64,000 bases of DNA from Lateolabrax maculatus (GCA_031216445.1 CM062200.1:10605001-10669000), one strand, 5' to 3'. Shown: positions 21,703 through 33,800, counted from the first letter of the stretch. Notes: a model not told the origin generated them from the letters alone. Program-made: numbers and translations.

Positions 21703-24317
21703 ATGGCTCGAGAATTTAAACTCCTTGCTCTCCTTTGGCTCGTTGCAGCCTGTCTTGGTAAGTTGCTTGATTTTTTAATAGTGTTATCAGGTAAACTTTA
21801 TAGTTGAAAAAAATATTCCGGTCTTTTGATTTTAAGAAATGATGTACATTTTTACAGATTCTGTCTTAAAATTTAATTGGATTTTAGGTTTAAATAAGTC
21901 GCTACCCAAAGCAGAGATACTTTTATCACAGAGCTGATGTTTAAATATGTTTTAACTCGCTTTGTTTCAAAATTAAGGCACAATTTGCATAATTGCTTCA
22001 AGCTTGGCCCAACAACCATTTTTTTTTACATTAGACAATCTGACCATATGACCCTGATGTTACGCTACTTTTTCTTTTCTATTCAAATCATGCCTTTGTT
22101 CCCTGTTGACCCTCCAGTCTGGTTAATGCTTTACATGTTTGAAGCCCTAAATGAGCTTTAAGCTTTATGGGGCAAATGTAGAACCTGTTGTTCTTAGTTT
22201 TTGGGACTCATGAATAGACTTAATTAGTATGAAAGACCTTACTTGGCCCTGGTTTTGTTTCCAATTTGATACATAAAAAGAAATACATATAACAATGTGT
22301 ATTGTATTTCACTTTATGTTGCAACATCGAATAGTGTCACCAGTTCCTACTGATGTCACCAAATTGCCACTCATCTAAAATAATGATAGTAACTTAAATT
22401 GGGTTGGTTATTGTTTGGTTACAGGTTCTTACATATTAAACATATGATAACCCCAATGCATAGCCTTTTACACGGTTAACTGCTGGACTTCCAGGTTTTA
22501 TCACTATAAAATGTAGCAGGGCCTCGCCTAGCTCACCACCTCAGCTGTAATTCTCATTGCTATGATTCGTCCTTTTTTATCTTCTGGATAAGCACTGTCT
22601 AAAAACCCATAATTCATGCTGTTGTATGATAAAGCTGTATATAATTCTGTCACAGAATATCATTACATTGTGATATGCTGATTGGCATTGGCTTTTGTGA
22701 ATAATTTGATAGGGATACGGCTACAGCTTTATTGATTTTAGAACAGTCACTCTTTTTTTTTTGTTTTTACAACATATAAATCCTTATCTTTTCCTCCTGT
22801 AACTCATGTCATCTCATAGGTGAGATTGCCAAATCTGGGGAAACCTGTTAAATAGTTTGTTTTAGAGTTGATTTTCCTTGTGTGTCTAATTTGTTGTCAT
22901 TTCAAAGTTAGCTGTAGCTGAACACTTTGGAAATTGTCAGTTTATCATTTACTAACTGCTACAATGTGCCGCTTAAACTACAGCTGTCTCACATGGTGCA
23001 TCCTCAACATCACCACCTCCTACAACAGTAGCAGATCCGAAGACTTCACCAGCACCACCCCCTACAACAGTAGCAGATCCGAAGACTTCACCAGCACCAC
23101 CCCCTACAACAGTAGCAGATCCGAAGACTTCACCAGCACCACCCCCTACAACAGCAGCAGATCTGAAGACTACACCAGCACCACCTCCTACAACAGTAGC
23201 AGATACGAAGACTACACCAGCACCACCCCCTACAACAGTAGCAGATCCGAAGACTACACCAGCACCACCTCCTACAACAGTAGCAGATCCGAAGACTACA
23301 CCAGCACCACCTCCTACAACAGCAGCAGATCCGAAGACTACACCAGCACCACCTCCTACAACAGCAGCAGATCCGAAGACTACACCAGCACCACCCCCTA
23401 CAACAGCAGCAGATCCGAAGACTACACCAGCACCACCCCCTACAACAGCAGCAGATCCGAAGACTACACCACCGCCTCCTACAACAACAGGTCAGAGTAC
23501 TAAACAGTCCACAACCTCAGTGCATGTTTCCAAGATGTCATTGTTTTTTGGTGCTCATATAATGCTGTAAACGCTTATATTTTGTGTGTGTGTTTTTTTT
23601 ACTTTGACTTTAAAGATCCTTGTAATGAACAATCCTGTGGCGATGGGAGCACCTGTCAAAGTTATGCTGGTCAAAAGTTTGATTGCTTGTGTTTGGCTGG
23701 TGATTACTACAATTATGACACCAAAAGTTGTGAGAAGGGTAAGTATTTGTTTGACTATGATGCTGTTACTCTATGAGAAAATGATTTAATGAACACTAGT
23801 TATAATCATCATGAGTAATAATTTCACATTTATAGTGTAAAAAGTGTTGTTTTTTTTTTTTTTTAATCTGCAAAAAAAAAAAAAGTTTAAGAACCTCTAG
23901 TTGGGGTTTTTTTCTGGGGTAATTTGACTTCCTGAAGCCTTGTTACCGTGAGGTTTCCAGGCCAGCTAGCTGTCTGCCCCTGTGTCCAGCCTTACTGTTA
24001 AACTAACCAGCTGCTGCCTTACATTTATTGGACAAATATGAGAGTGGGATTGATCTTCTCATCTAACTCTGGAATAAGAAAGTGAACAAGTGTATTTCCC
24101 CAAATTGTTGAACTGTTTTGTTAAATAATGACAGGGTGTTTATACAACTTTCTTAAGATGATATTTTCCTATTTTAGCCAAAGTTTTCCCTGGATATCTA
24201 AACCTGCCTGCAATAAAATACACAGAAAATATGAAATACAAGAACTCAACAGAATTTCTAAACGCCCAGCTCATCATTATTGAAGAGGTAAGCAATCAGT
24301 TCTCTCCTGTTTTTAGG

Positions 24318-24368
<51 letters not shown>

Positions 24369-25962
24369 TATTATTATTATTATTATTTGTAAACGCTAGG
24401 CTTGAAACAGAGGTAGGTAATGCAAAACCTCGCTTTTATGTTTTTTTTTTACATAAAAAGTATTACATATATTTCTCCATTATTTTCACACATTTCATTT
24501 TCCAGTATTTCAATCAATACCAATCAAAGCTAAATAATCTCAGATGTGAAACTGATCAAAAAGGGCTGTACATTTCCAGTCAGATGATGGCCTAAACAAA
24601 CGGTATTTTCTTTCCAAAACACAGCTGTCAACAGTTTTTAGGGGCTCTGAGGATTACCATACATCTATAGTGCTGGACCTCCAGTAAGTTGCAGAGGGAC
24701 AATGGTGTTTAACATGTGACTGTCTATCCATCAAGAACCATACTTCATACAGTACACTTATAGTCTATTGCACTTAATAATTGCAGTATATAATCGTCAT
24801 TAAGTGTGATTTTTGTCTATACAGGCCCACAAACATAAAAGCTTGGTCAAGGGCAGAAAATAACGTCAATGCAACGGTAGAGATCTTCTTCGCACCAAAT
24901 TCTGGCATCAATACAACAGAAGTTAAAGAGAAGATTATAAAAGGATGCCCCACATGTCCATTCCTGAAAAACTCAAATTTCAGAGGTAAGTGTATTACAC
25001 ATATCTAGTATGTATGTCTGATCTTTATGTACTTTGATGAGATTTATCTAAATAATATTCAAATAAGACAGATTTGATTTCAGGTAGAATATGATTGAAG
25101 AGTTATGTTTCAAAATGCTGTGTCTGCAACACTGTCTGAAATTAACTAATTGATTTATCTGTCAAATATAGGAACATTTGGTTTTGGTTTTATTTTGTCC
25201 TATCAAACAGTTTTGTTTTTATATGTCACTATTAGGACTGTGAGAAGAAACCATCTATTGCTGTGACGTTTTAAGGGTTTTTTTTGGCCTTAAGTCAGTG
25301 AAAGTTTCATGCTGCTGATTCATAATGGACATGTACTACCAAAGACATACATCTCAGAAAATTCACTTAATTTTCACACAGTCAAACGCTCAATACCACT
25401 TTTTCATTTTCAATACCATATAATGAGTAACTTCCAATATAGTGAACAACACAATACTCTCTCCATTCATATGCAAGCTGAATGATCCTTGCGTTGTCCC
25501 ATGAAAATACAGATATTTAACTAAAATCTCCTCCACAGCTGCAACATGTGAGCCCTTAACTGTTAAGAAAGAGGCGCTCCTTTTTGCAATGCAAAGTTTA
25601 ATCTACCCAAAGTGTTTTAAGACTCATATTAGTAACGACAAAGGACACATGTTTGAGCTCCATATGTTGTCACCACAAAACACTCCCCATTACATTGTTC
25701 TGACAAGTGTCTCATAAGGAATTCACTAGAATGCTTGTGCACACATTGGAGCATTTCAGAGACATCCAGCACAATGAATTTCACTATTTTATCTGTTATC
25801 AGTTTAGTTTAGTTGTTTAGAGGGAGTGTCTTATGCTTTTTGATTTCCTCCTACTGTTTTGCTCCCTCTCTTTATAGTAGGTGGTAGTGTGACTGTACAT
25901 GTATTACAAAGTGTTACATTTTAGAGTATATTTATCAATAGTTTATAACTTCTATTCTTTTC

Positions 25963-26027
<65 letters not shown>

Positions 26028-28454
26028 TTAGTAAATTATACTATATAATAATAATATATAATAATAATTAGCCTTCACACTTCAGCTGTCCAGTTTAGTG
26101 CCAATCCTCTCATCAGATAATGGGTAAAGTGACCAATTGGCCAAACTTCGAAAAGGCTGGTGTAGCCTTTCAAAATACTGATGATTCAAACCTGATTGCA
26201 CATGTTTCTAGGCCCTCTGCCATTGCACATATAGTAATTCAGACCACAGTTCATATCATGTAGTTATTCTTGTGTTTTGTGTATATTTTGTACCACTGTA
26301 CTCATTTGAGTTAGTTGTACTGAGACTATCTTCTTTTGTTTCCTTCATCTAAAGCAACAAAACTGTGTGATAAGAGACCCTGTGATGATAAAACTACAGA
26401 CTGCGTACCGCTAGATGGATCTTATGCGTGTACCTGTAGGGAAAGCTACATTAAGACGGACTTCAGTAGCAGAATTTGCATTGGTAAGAGCATTGTGCAT
26501 TGTGTGTGTGTGTTATATAATAGCATTTCTTTATCTAAACTACAAACTACCTCAACCTTTTCTACTTTTGCAGCTTGTCCCAGTGGTCAAAAAGCTCAGG
26601 GTTCCGACGAATGTGTCTAGTAAGTGCTTAAATGTCATAGCATGTTGAAAATGTAAAAGTTAGTATACATCTAATTATATTTAAACAACATATCATGCAA
26701 ATCATATTGAGAAGGGAAAAGTTGAGAGCCACTGTAAATATGATCTGTGCTTAATGAGTAAGATGAACACTTCTTCTTGTCTTTCAGTTGTTCATTTGGT
26801 TATTCTGGTTTGAACTGCAGTGAATGTGAGTATACAGCATGCGTCTGAGAGTAAAAGCAAAAACAAGAACAAAAAATGACATGATGACAATCTTTTTTTT
26901 AAATAAACATAGGAAACCATTATTTGAAAATAGTGATACAAAAGTGTCCACAACACATAAAAAAGAATAGTTATGCTACTTCATGAGGGATGGTACAATA
27001 AGTGACTTAAGCTAATTGATAAAAATACAACCATCTCCTCCAATGCTGTAACTTTACCTCCCTAATCATGTTCATATACAAATCATGTTCATTTCAACAC
27101 ATTAGACAGATCATTTAAAGTCCTTTGATACCAGTGTATGGCAAATAAAATATTTTTTAAGGTACTGTGTGCACTTCAATTGAAATTTTATTTGGGCTTC
27201 TCAATTTGAAGTTGAAGTTGAAGAACTAGAATCTACTGAGCACAAAAGGCTTTGTAACTAAAGTGTTTTTCACAAGAAATCAGTGGATTTCATTGTTTCT
27301 ATGACATAGGCTTGCCTTTATTGTGAAACCCTTCATAGGTTTTGTTTCATAGGAAAGTTGTTATTAAAGTCATTTCAATAGCATTGTTATGTATTTGTGT
27401 TCTGTTAGATTGGCAGCTGGCACTGGTAATCGTCAGCTCTGTGTTAGGGGCATTGCTGCTCATCACGCTCATTCTTCTTCCTATATTGGCAAGCAAGTGA
27501 GTCTATTCATTCACCAACTTGTTTTTTTTTTCACATGTTTTTAAACTACCATTTTACTTTAGACACAAACATTTTGCAAATAATTTGAATCAAAGAAAAA
27601 TCAATTTACAAATGAAATAAAGACTAAAATACAGTAATACAGCAACAGTTGACATTAATATATATTATTTTGTTTTATCTTGTTAGATCTTCAAAGAAGA
27701 GCTCCAAGAAGAACGAAAAAGTAGACATTGGTAAGCCGTACGTCAGCCACTCCCCTGTCAAGGCACCATTGGTTAACAGCAGCTTTGCCAAACGCCAGGC
27801 TGCTCCGGTTAATGGGGCAGCCAATGGCCAGGCAGCCTATGCCAATGCTGGGGTGCCTCGGATCCCACGGGCCACAACCACCAGCAGCTGGGACGGAAGG
27901 ACCAACCTGGAGATGACTCCAAGTAACAGCCGGCAAAACCTGGTCCCTGTGGGGAGGGACTCGGTGAGTATGCTTTTGTGTGTGTTTGTGCAACGTGGGA
28001 GGTTAGTAGATGGGTAAATTAAGGACGTAGAAAATGTAAAAACAGTTTCCTAAAAGGGTTTTACTTCATGGAACAGAAACAGCCAAAGTAGAATTATGAG
28101 CAGGAAAAAAATTCAAATATTCAGCAGGGTAAGGGAAGAGAAAACCGAGGATATACATGGCTGGTTTTGCAATTCTCTCATAAGGAAATTATTTTTTCAT
28201 TGTAGCGGCTCTACGATGACCAAGATGACATGAACCCATATGCTCAGTCTCGACCCCAGAGCAGCCTCTATGCTCAGGCTCGACCACAGAACAGCCTCTA
28301 TGCTCAGGCTCGACCACAGATCAACCCCTATGCCCAGAATCGACCTCAGACCAACCCCTATGACCAGAATCGACCTCAGACCAACCCGTATGCTTCAAGC
28401 CAAGGCCACACCAACCCTTACTACATGCACGACGATGGAAGACGGTTGAATTAA
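21703..28454 (+). CDS. muc13: Transmembrane mucin with MUC13 architecture, complete spliced coding region
   Basis: Twelve exons join in frame to about 613 residues: 21703-21757, 22984-23490, 23616-23738, 24178-24287, 24625-24683, 24825-24985, 26355-26483, 26574-26619, 26788-26825, 27409-27496, 27687-27963 and 28206-28454. In order they encode a signal peptide (MAREFKLLALLWLVAACLG), a Pro/Thr/Ala-rich repeat domain (about 20-187), EGF (188-228), SEA (229-338), EGF (339-381), a short EGF (382-409), one membrane span (LALVIVSSVLGALLLITLIL) and a tail of about 175 residues. This order is that of MUC13, an apical mucin of gut and other epithelia. The tail motif RDS...MNPYAQ resembles the human tail end RDSQMQNPYS. 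Sequence outside the EGF, SEA and tail is not conserved, so the symbol rests on architecture. The two tandem repeat regions are listed separately. Confidence 0.82.
21758..22983 (+). other. muc13: Mucin gene intron 1
   Basis: This is AT-rich, gene-free sequence between the signal-peptide exon (donor GTAAGT) and the repeat exon. It ends with a perfect-looking branch point (TACTAAC at about 22949-22955) and acceptor AG at 22982-22983. Both flanking exons are phase 1. Short open frames inside it have no protein resemblance. Confidence 0.75.
23019..23490 (+). repeat. muc13: 42-bp coding tandem repeat (mucin PTS array)
   Basis: Ten 42-bp units, an eleventh of 39 bp and a partial twelfth encode the 14-residue unit PTTVADPKTSPAPP. 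Units fall into an ordered series: the first carry GTA GCA and ACT TCA, the later ones GCA GCA and ACT ACA, giving Val/Ser early and Ala/Thr late. Thr and Ser in a Pro/Ala setting are the expected O-glycan sites of a mucin domain. The array fills exon 2 up to its donor, and copy number is likely to vary between individuals. Confidence 0.95.
24320..24388. repeat. (ATT)n microsatellite
   Basis: More than 20 ATT units with one interruption lie in the mucin intron between the two SEA-coding exons 24178-24287 and 24625-24683. It is a simple repeat just downstream of the donor at 24288. Confidence 0.9.
25966..26024. repeat. (TA)n microsatellite
   Basis: About 29 uninterrupted TA units, followed by a degenerate ATAATA tract to about 26070, lie in the 1.4-kb mucin intron between the SEA and second EGF exons. 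Confidence 0.95.
28233..28427 (+). repeat. muc13: 30-bp coding tandem repeat of tyrosine decapeptides in the mucin tail
   Basis: Six consecutive 30-bp units and a partial seventh each encode a decapeptide of the form N-P-Y-A-Q-x-R-P-Q-x or S-L-Y-A-Q-x-R-P-Q-x. The tyrosine is at position 3 of every unit and the last partial unit reads NPYYM. The array occupies most of the final exon, inside the predicted cytoplasmic tail. Repeated Tyr in NPY or LYAQ settings suggests phosphotyrosine docking, which is inference. Confidence 0.92.
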
Positions 28455-29175
28455 TGAGGAACCACAAAGGTTTCATCCTACAGTAACATTTACACAGATC
28501 AAAAACTTGTTGAGGTTTTATTGGAAACACCTCAAAATATCCATAAGTTGCATAAATAGAATCACATAGGTTGCATAGGTCTTGTGCCATGGCTGAAAAA
28601 ATGTGCAGGAATAGATATTACTGTACGGTAGGGCAGTTGTCTTTTCACAACATTAACTTAGTGTGAACTCTATTCTGACCAATTATAAGCTGTGATGAAT
28701 AATTCCTGTCTTTCCTTGATTAATCTTTGCCCAGTTAATGTTTCACTCGTCTATGAATTTACAAGTAATCATTTTGTATGTAAAATGAGTCAAAATGTTA
28801 TGTTTAACAATTTTTTTTTAAATGAGACGAGTTTCTTTTGTTCTAATAAAATGAGTTATTCCATCAAATCAGAGCATGTTAGTCCCTCCATATATTTCAG
28901 TATAATTTGTGTAAAATGTCTACTACATTGAAATTGTTGATGTTCTATTTTGTACAACTCGAGAGTATATTTTGTTTATTTTTAACCACTTTCATGTCTG
29001 ATTGATACCAAGATGTTATTCAATATGAATAAGAGAAAATAACAATATTTGGAAATATTTATTCACGTATGGTATTGTATATGTTTTCCTTTTTCACTCA
29101 TAGTATCATATAATATTTAATTCATTTTAACCAGAAAAATGAAATCCTATTGTTAAATAAAGGACTTTTCACTAC
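28455..29175 (+). other. muc13: Mucin 3' UTR
   Basis: This is AT-rich gene-free sequence from the TAA stop (28452-28454) to the polyadenylation signals. AATAAA occurs at 28845-28850 and 29156-29161, allowing a short and a long 3' end. No open frame of note is present. Confidence 0.6.
29156..29161 (+). terminator. muc13: AATAAA polyadenylation signal, mucin gene (distal)
   Basis: GTTAAATAAAGGACTTTTC carries the consensus hexamer. It is the last good signal before the lrp2 upstream region. The proximal signal at 28845-28850 is an alternative. Confidence 0.5.
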
Positions 29176-30758
29176 TTAGGATTTTTCGTACATTATTTCA
29201 CTGAATGGCAGGAAAGTTTGCTGGTTCTGTTTTTTTTTTTTTTTTTTAATGTAAAATTATTATTATTACTACTACTATTATAAACAGCTTCTATCAAGTC
29301 TAATATGTTACCCTACACCATCTGTGTAGAGATGGGTAATGTGTGCAATTCTGTCCCAACAGTGTCTTTTTTTGTACCACCAATGGAGGGCGCCAAAGTT
29401 TTACTAACACAAATACTTTCAAACCAGTGGTGAAGACAGGGGTTGACCCAGGATTTAGGTGCCTAAGTGTGAAAAATTTTTTTAATTTCCTTTTAATGAC
29501 ACATGGTCTAAAAGAAGGGAAACGTTTTAAAGAAATACACATTTAGTGTGTCCCTTTAAAGGAATAGTCCTCAAACTCTAATAATTTGCTTTGGTGAGTA
29601 ATATGTGGGTTACTGTTCTCTCAAAAACAAATATACCCTTTTATATTATTGTAGATCTACACTGTTAAGACAGAAAACAAAAAAGGTTGGCTCTCAGTAA
29701 GATAACACAACAGAGTAACAGGACTACATGCACAGCAGATGTACACAGTCAGAAAAACACATGGTTTTTAGCTTCAGTGACTGGGAACACATGGTTGTAT
29801 GGAACAGATAATCTGTGTTGTGGGAAGTTAACATCTGATATGTCAGATCGCTAACATACCCCTTGTCAGAGCAGATGGTCTAAATATTATTTAAGGATGA
29901 AGATAAGTGTGACATTAAAGACTTTTCAGTAGGCCTTTCACTCATGCAGCATTTGCCACTGTAGTAGATATTCACCACTTAATGTCTTTGCTGCAAAGCA
30001 ATGTTCCTTTGTTCTATAAAGCAACTCAGCAGAAGCCAGTAGAAGCTGACAACAATCTGTTTATTTGATAACTGTAAATATGATAATGTCTCAATAATGT
30101 GGCAATTCTTTGATGTTAACACACCACACACAGCGCCTTTAGATTAATGATGATTTTTTATTGTTCTTCTTAACTCAGTGGAATTCATTGACATATTGAA
30201 ACCTCATATTACTAACTATAAAGCTATATACAGATTCAAATTGTGTTTTAAAAGTCCTTTATACAATGTGAAGACCTGATGAAAACAGGTGAAATTATCA
30301 CATTTGAATTAGACCTGAACATACACTCTCAACTGTGGTGTGTTTTTCTTAAATAAAGCTTACAATTGTGCTGTAGTATGTTGATATTTGTAAATGGGTG
30401 TAGAAATAAAAAACAAAAAAGTATTTCTATTTTATCTATATAATCTATTTACAGGGACTATATAGTCTTTATTAATCCAGCCACAGACAGTGTTAGCTTC
30501 CGGCCGCACTGTTACACAAAAATGAGTGGTTACTTTTTCTTGCTGATGTAGACAACATACCAACAGGTAAAAGTTAATCTTAGATGAAGTTTATGTAAAA
30601 GAGAGAGCCATAAAAAGCTGTATTACTCCATGTCACATTATTGGTCTGCTGGTTGCTGTGGGTTATACATCGAAATCCCAAAGGCAGTACCTATTTGGGT
30701 TAACAAAGTCAGATATAGCATGAGTGTGTACACTTTGTCAAACTAACACCAGAATTAA
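29176..30758 (+). promoter_or_regulatory. lrp2: Upstream region of lrp2
   Basis: About 1.6 kb separate the mucin polyadenylation signal from the lrp2 ATG, so the lrp2 promoter should lie here. No protein-coding frame is supported. Possible elements near the start are an inverted CCAAT box (ATTGGT, about 30640-30645) and GGGTTAACAAAGTCA (30697-30711), which overlaps HNF1-half-site and HNF4-like words. These are matches by eye only. A T run (29230-29247) and ATT/ACT triplets lie at the left end. Confidence 0.4.
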
Positions 30759-30828
30759 ATGATGGGCCTCACCGGTCTTCCGCTTCTATCTCTTCTACTT
30801 CTGTCCCAAAGTATTCAACTTGCTCAAG
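30759..30828 (+). CDS. lrp2: lrp2 coding exon 1: signal peptide
   Basis: The exon encodes MMGLTGLPLLSLLLLSQS and five more residues, a hydrophobic leader followed by a likely signal-peptidase region (QLAQ, then GICSS after splicing). Two adjacent in-frame ATGs (30759 and 30762) are both possible starts; the first is used here. It ends in phase 1 at CAAG|GTATGT. Intron 1 (30829-31763) is 935 bp and gene-free. Confidence 0.88.
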
Positions 30829-33800
30829 GTATGTGTATACTTTTGATTTCACAAAAATGCATTTTCTTGTCACCAATATATTAAAGCTAAGTAATGAGAG
30901 AGAAATAATAGGTAATGGTCAGTAATGATGAGTGGGATTTCTTATCACATTATGATATTATCACAGCAGTATTTTTTTTAAGAAAATATTGAGTTTTAAG
31001 GGATTTAATCTTTCGTGATTATTGTAATTTTTTGAGCTGCACAAACAGAGATGCATGCAGAAATGAGATTTGAGTCGCTAACAAATTATATACAAATTAT
31101 TACATGAATAGAAATCATGTAATTATTGAAACTGTTACTTAAAGTAATGTGTTTTCAAAAGGTGCACTTGCATGTAATGTTATATGTATGTAATAATATT
31201 GTGCATTTTGAAGGTAATCATAAATTTATGCCTAAGTTTCGGTAGTCATAAATTTACAATACAAAACACAAAATGTTGATTTTATTATACTTAATTCAAA
31301 ATTAAATTTCACAAAATAGTGAAAAGTTCTGAACGCACAAGCGATGCAAAGTACACGTTTCTGTGCTGATTCACACATCAATTATCTATTTCAAATGATG
31401 GGCTGTATACTCCAAGGTCATAAGATGGACTGTTCTTTCATGGTGAAGAATTAACTGTCCTTTAAAGGCCTGAATCACATGTTTTAAGGTTCAAATGTTG
31501 CACACAGAGTGTGGCTACAGCTCTCATAAACATGGTAACTCATTTGTCAAAGAAACAGTAAAATGCTCTTTCTTTTCATTTAAGCAACATTAACATCTGG
31601 TATTTAGAAGTGCAATGACCACTAAGTGTATTTTAAGCACTATTTAATATGTAAATAATCTCTGTAACTAAAACCATGCAGGTCGAGCCCACACCATTCC
31701 CATAAAAAGATGAATGATGATGAATGATGTTCCTAATCCAGCTTTCTGTCCTGTTTTCTGCAGGAATTTGCAGCAGTACAGAGTTTCAGTGCACTAGCGG
31801 ACAATGCATCAATAAAGCTTGGAGGTGTGATGGAACTAAAGACTGTGCAGATGACTCAGATGAGCTGAACTGCCGTGAGTTACACAACCAGTCACTAGAA
31901 ACACAGACAGTACACCAATGATTTTACATTCTCCACACAGACATATTGTATATATGAATGTGTGTGTAATAACCTATTGTATAAAGACATAAAACCATGT
32001 CCAAACACAGAGCTCTAAGCACTATTATATATTTGTAAACTCTTCAATTGTTTTGTTCTTTGTGGCAGCACCTCCATCATGCACCTCCCAGGAATTTAAG
32101 TGTGTGACAAGTGGTGAATGCATCTCTTTGGGATTTGTCTGCGATGGGGAGGACGATTGCATCGATGGCTCAGATGAGCAAAGAACCTGTGGTATGCAGA
32201 GTGATCGTTTCTGTGCAGTTGTTAAGAATGAGAAACTGAAGTTATGTGTCTATTTTCTTTGGGAAGATGTTGGCTGTTGACACATCTTGTGTGGTCTATG
32301 AAGAGGAATTGTTGTGATTCTACAAAAACCCATATCATATGTCCAGAAAATTGAGCTCAAAGTAGAGCAGGTAAACATTTATATCATTCATGGTTACGGA
32401 GCATCACATAGGAGAAAAAGCTTCCTACTTATGTGTAGTAATGAAGAGTAAAACCACAAGGTGGCCACATCATCTCAGTATACAACTCAAGCCTTTCAAT
32501 AGAAGGAGTCCAAATAAACTTGTTATACATGAAAATTAACTTTACGCCACAAACCGTATTTCTGGTTATAAGACTGTCCATGACTGGCAAAAGAATTCTG
32601 GACAAACAAAAATGATCTATAATAATATTAATTAATATGTGGCAAAATGTTGCATGTTTCTTAGCTGAAGGTTAGCCCTTTAAGCATGTTGTCATTTTAT
32701 ATTCAAAATTACAAGTCTAACTGTAACTGTAACATAGTATTTTGAAACTAAACCAACTCACATGCTCTTGGTTCAGGTGGGCGGACCTGCAGCCCAGACC
32801 AGTTCACATGCCAGGAGGGCCAGTGTATCCCCAGCAAATACAGATGTGACCATGTGAAGGACTGCGTGGACAACTCTGATGAGAACAGCTGCAGTAAGAC
32901 TTTTACATCTACAATGAAGTTTGATATCAGTCCAAAATTCACAATACTGATGTATACTGTCAGATGGTTTTGTTTACCTTTATAATTTCTAATAATTTAA
33001 GGATTTTAATAGGGATAATTATCTTTGCATTATTGGGCACAAAATTGATGGTCCTTTCAACTGATGAATAAGCTTATGTTTTTTGCAGACTATCCACGCT
33101 GCACTGAGAAGACGTGCGCTAATGGCGCCTGTTACAACAACTCTCAGCACTGCAATGGCCTGCAGGACTGCAGAGATGGCTCTGATGAATTCAACTGCAG
33201 TGAGTAGATGAGAATCACAGCAAACTCAGTGTTTAATTCACTGTGATGGCTTTGCAGATACTTGAGAATATGAAAGTTCTATTCTGTAACACTGGGAAAA
33301 AATGCGATGTGGGTGGCATCACGTTTACCCCCAAAATAAATTGGCTCTCTATGTTAAATAGTTGCTTAAGAATTTTGTGATTTCATGTTCATAGCTGTCA
33401 TGGAGTAGAAATGGATACTGAAGAAAAGCTCGGTCTGCTGCTAAATAAACAACCATAGGGACCATGGACACATGGCTATAAATAGAGTTTAGTTGTTCTT
33501 CATATTCGGACCACAGCCTAATACAGATTGTTTACTAGAAGCGACTTGCTCATGTCCAACAATATTATCTTAAAAATTTAAAGACTTATTATTAAGTGGA
33601 TTCATTTTAATTTCCAAAATATTTTTTTAAGACAATACATCCATACTTTTATTGTGTTGTACAACATAGGAGAATGTCACTTCCGGCCGCCATCTTTGTT
33701 TGGTTTAAGCTAAGAGAAAAAAAAAAGACTTTGTCGTTAAGCAGCAGACTGAATATTTTTCATTACAGCTGAATCTGAAAAATGTCTTTCAAAATACCTG

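Noticed and set aside
23019..23490. Regular repeat array as a CRISPR
   Set aside because: Units are directly adjacent with no unique spacers, are coding, and the host is a vertebrate.
22934..23503. 189-codon open frame with YNSSRSEDYTS repeats
   Set aside because: It is the second open frame of the mucin repeat exon. The phase from the signal-peptide exon and the next EGF exon selects the Pro/Thr/Ala frame; the total then becomes 1,842 nt, divisible by three.
33680..33712. CTTCCGGCCGCCATCTTTGT-type sequence in lrp2 intron 5 as an internal promoter
   Set aside because: It resembles YY1/ETS promoter words, and TTCCGGCCGC recurs at about 30498, but there is no CpG island, exon or other support nearby.
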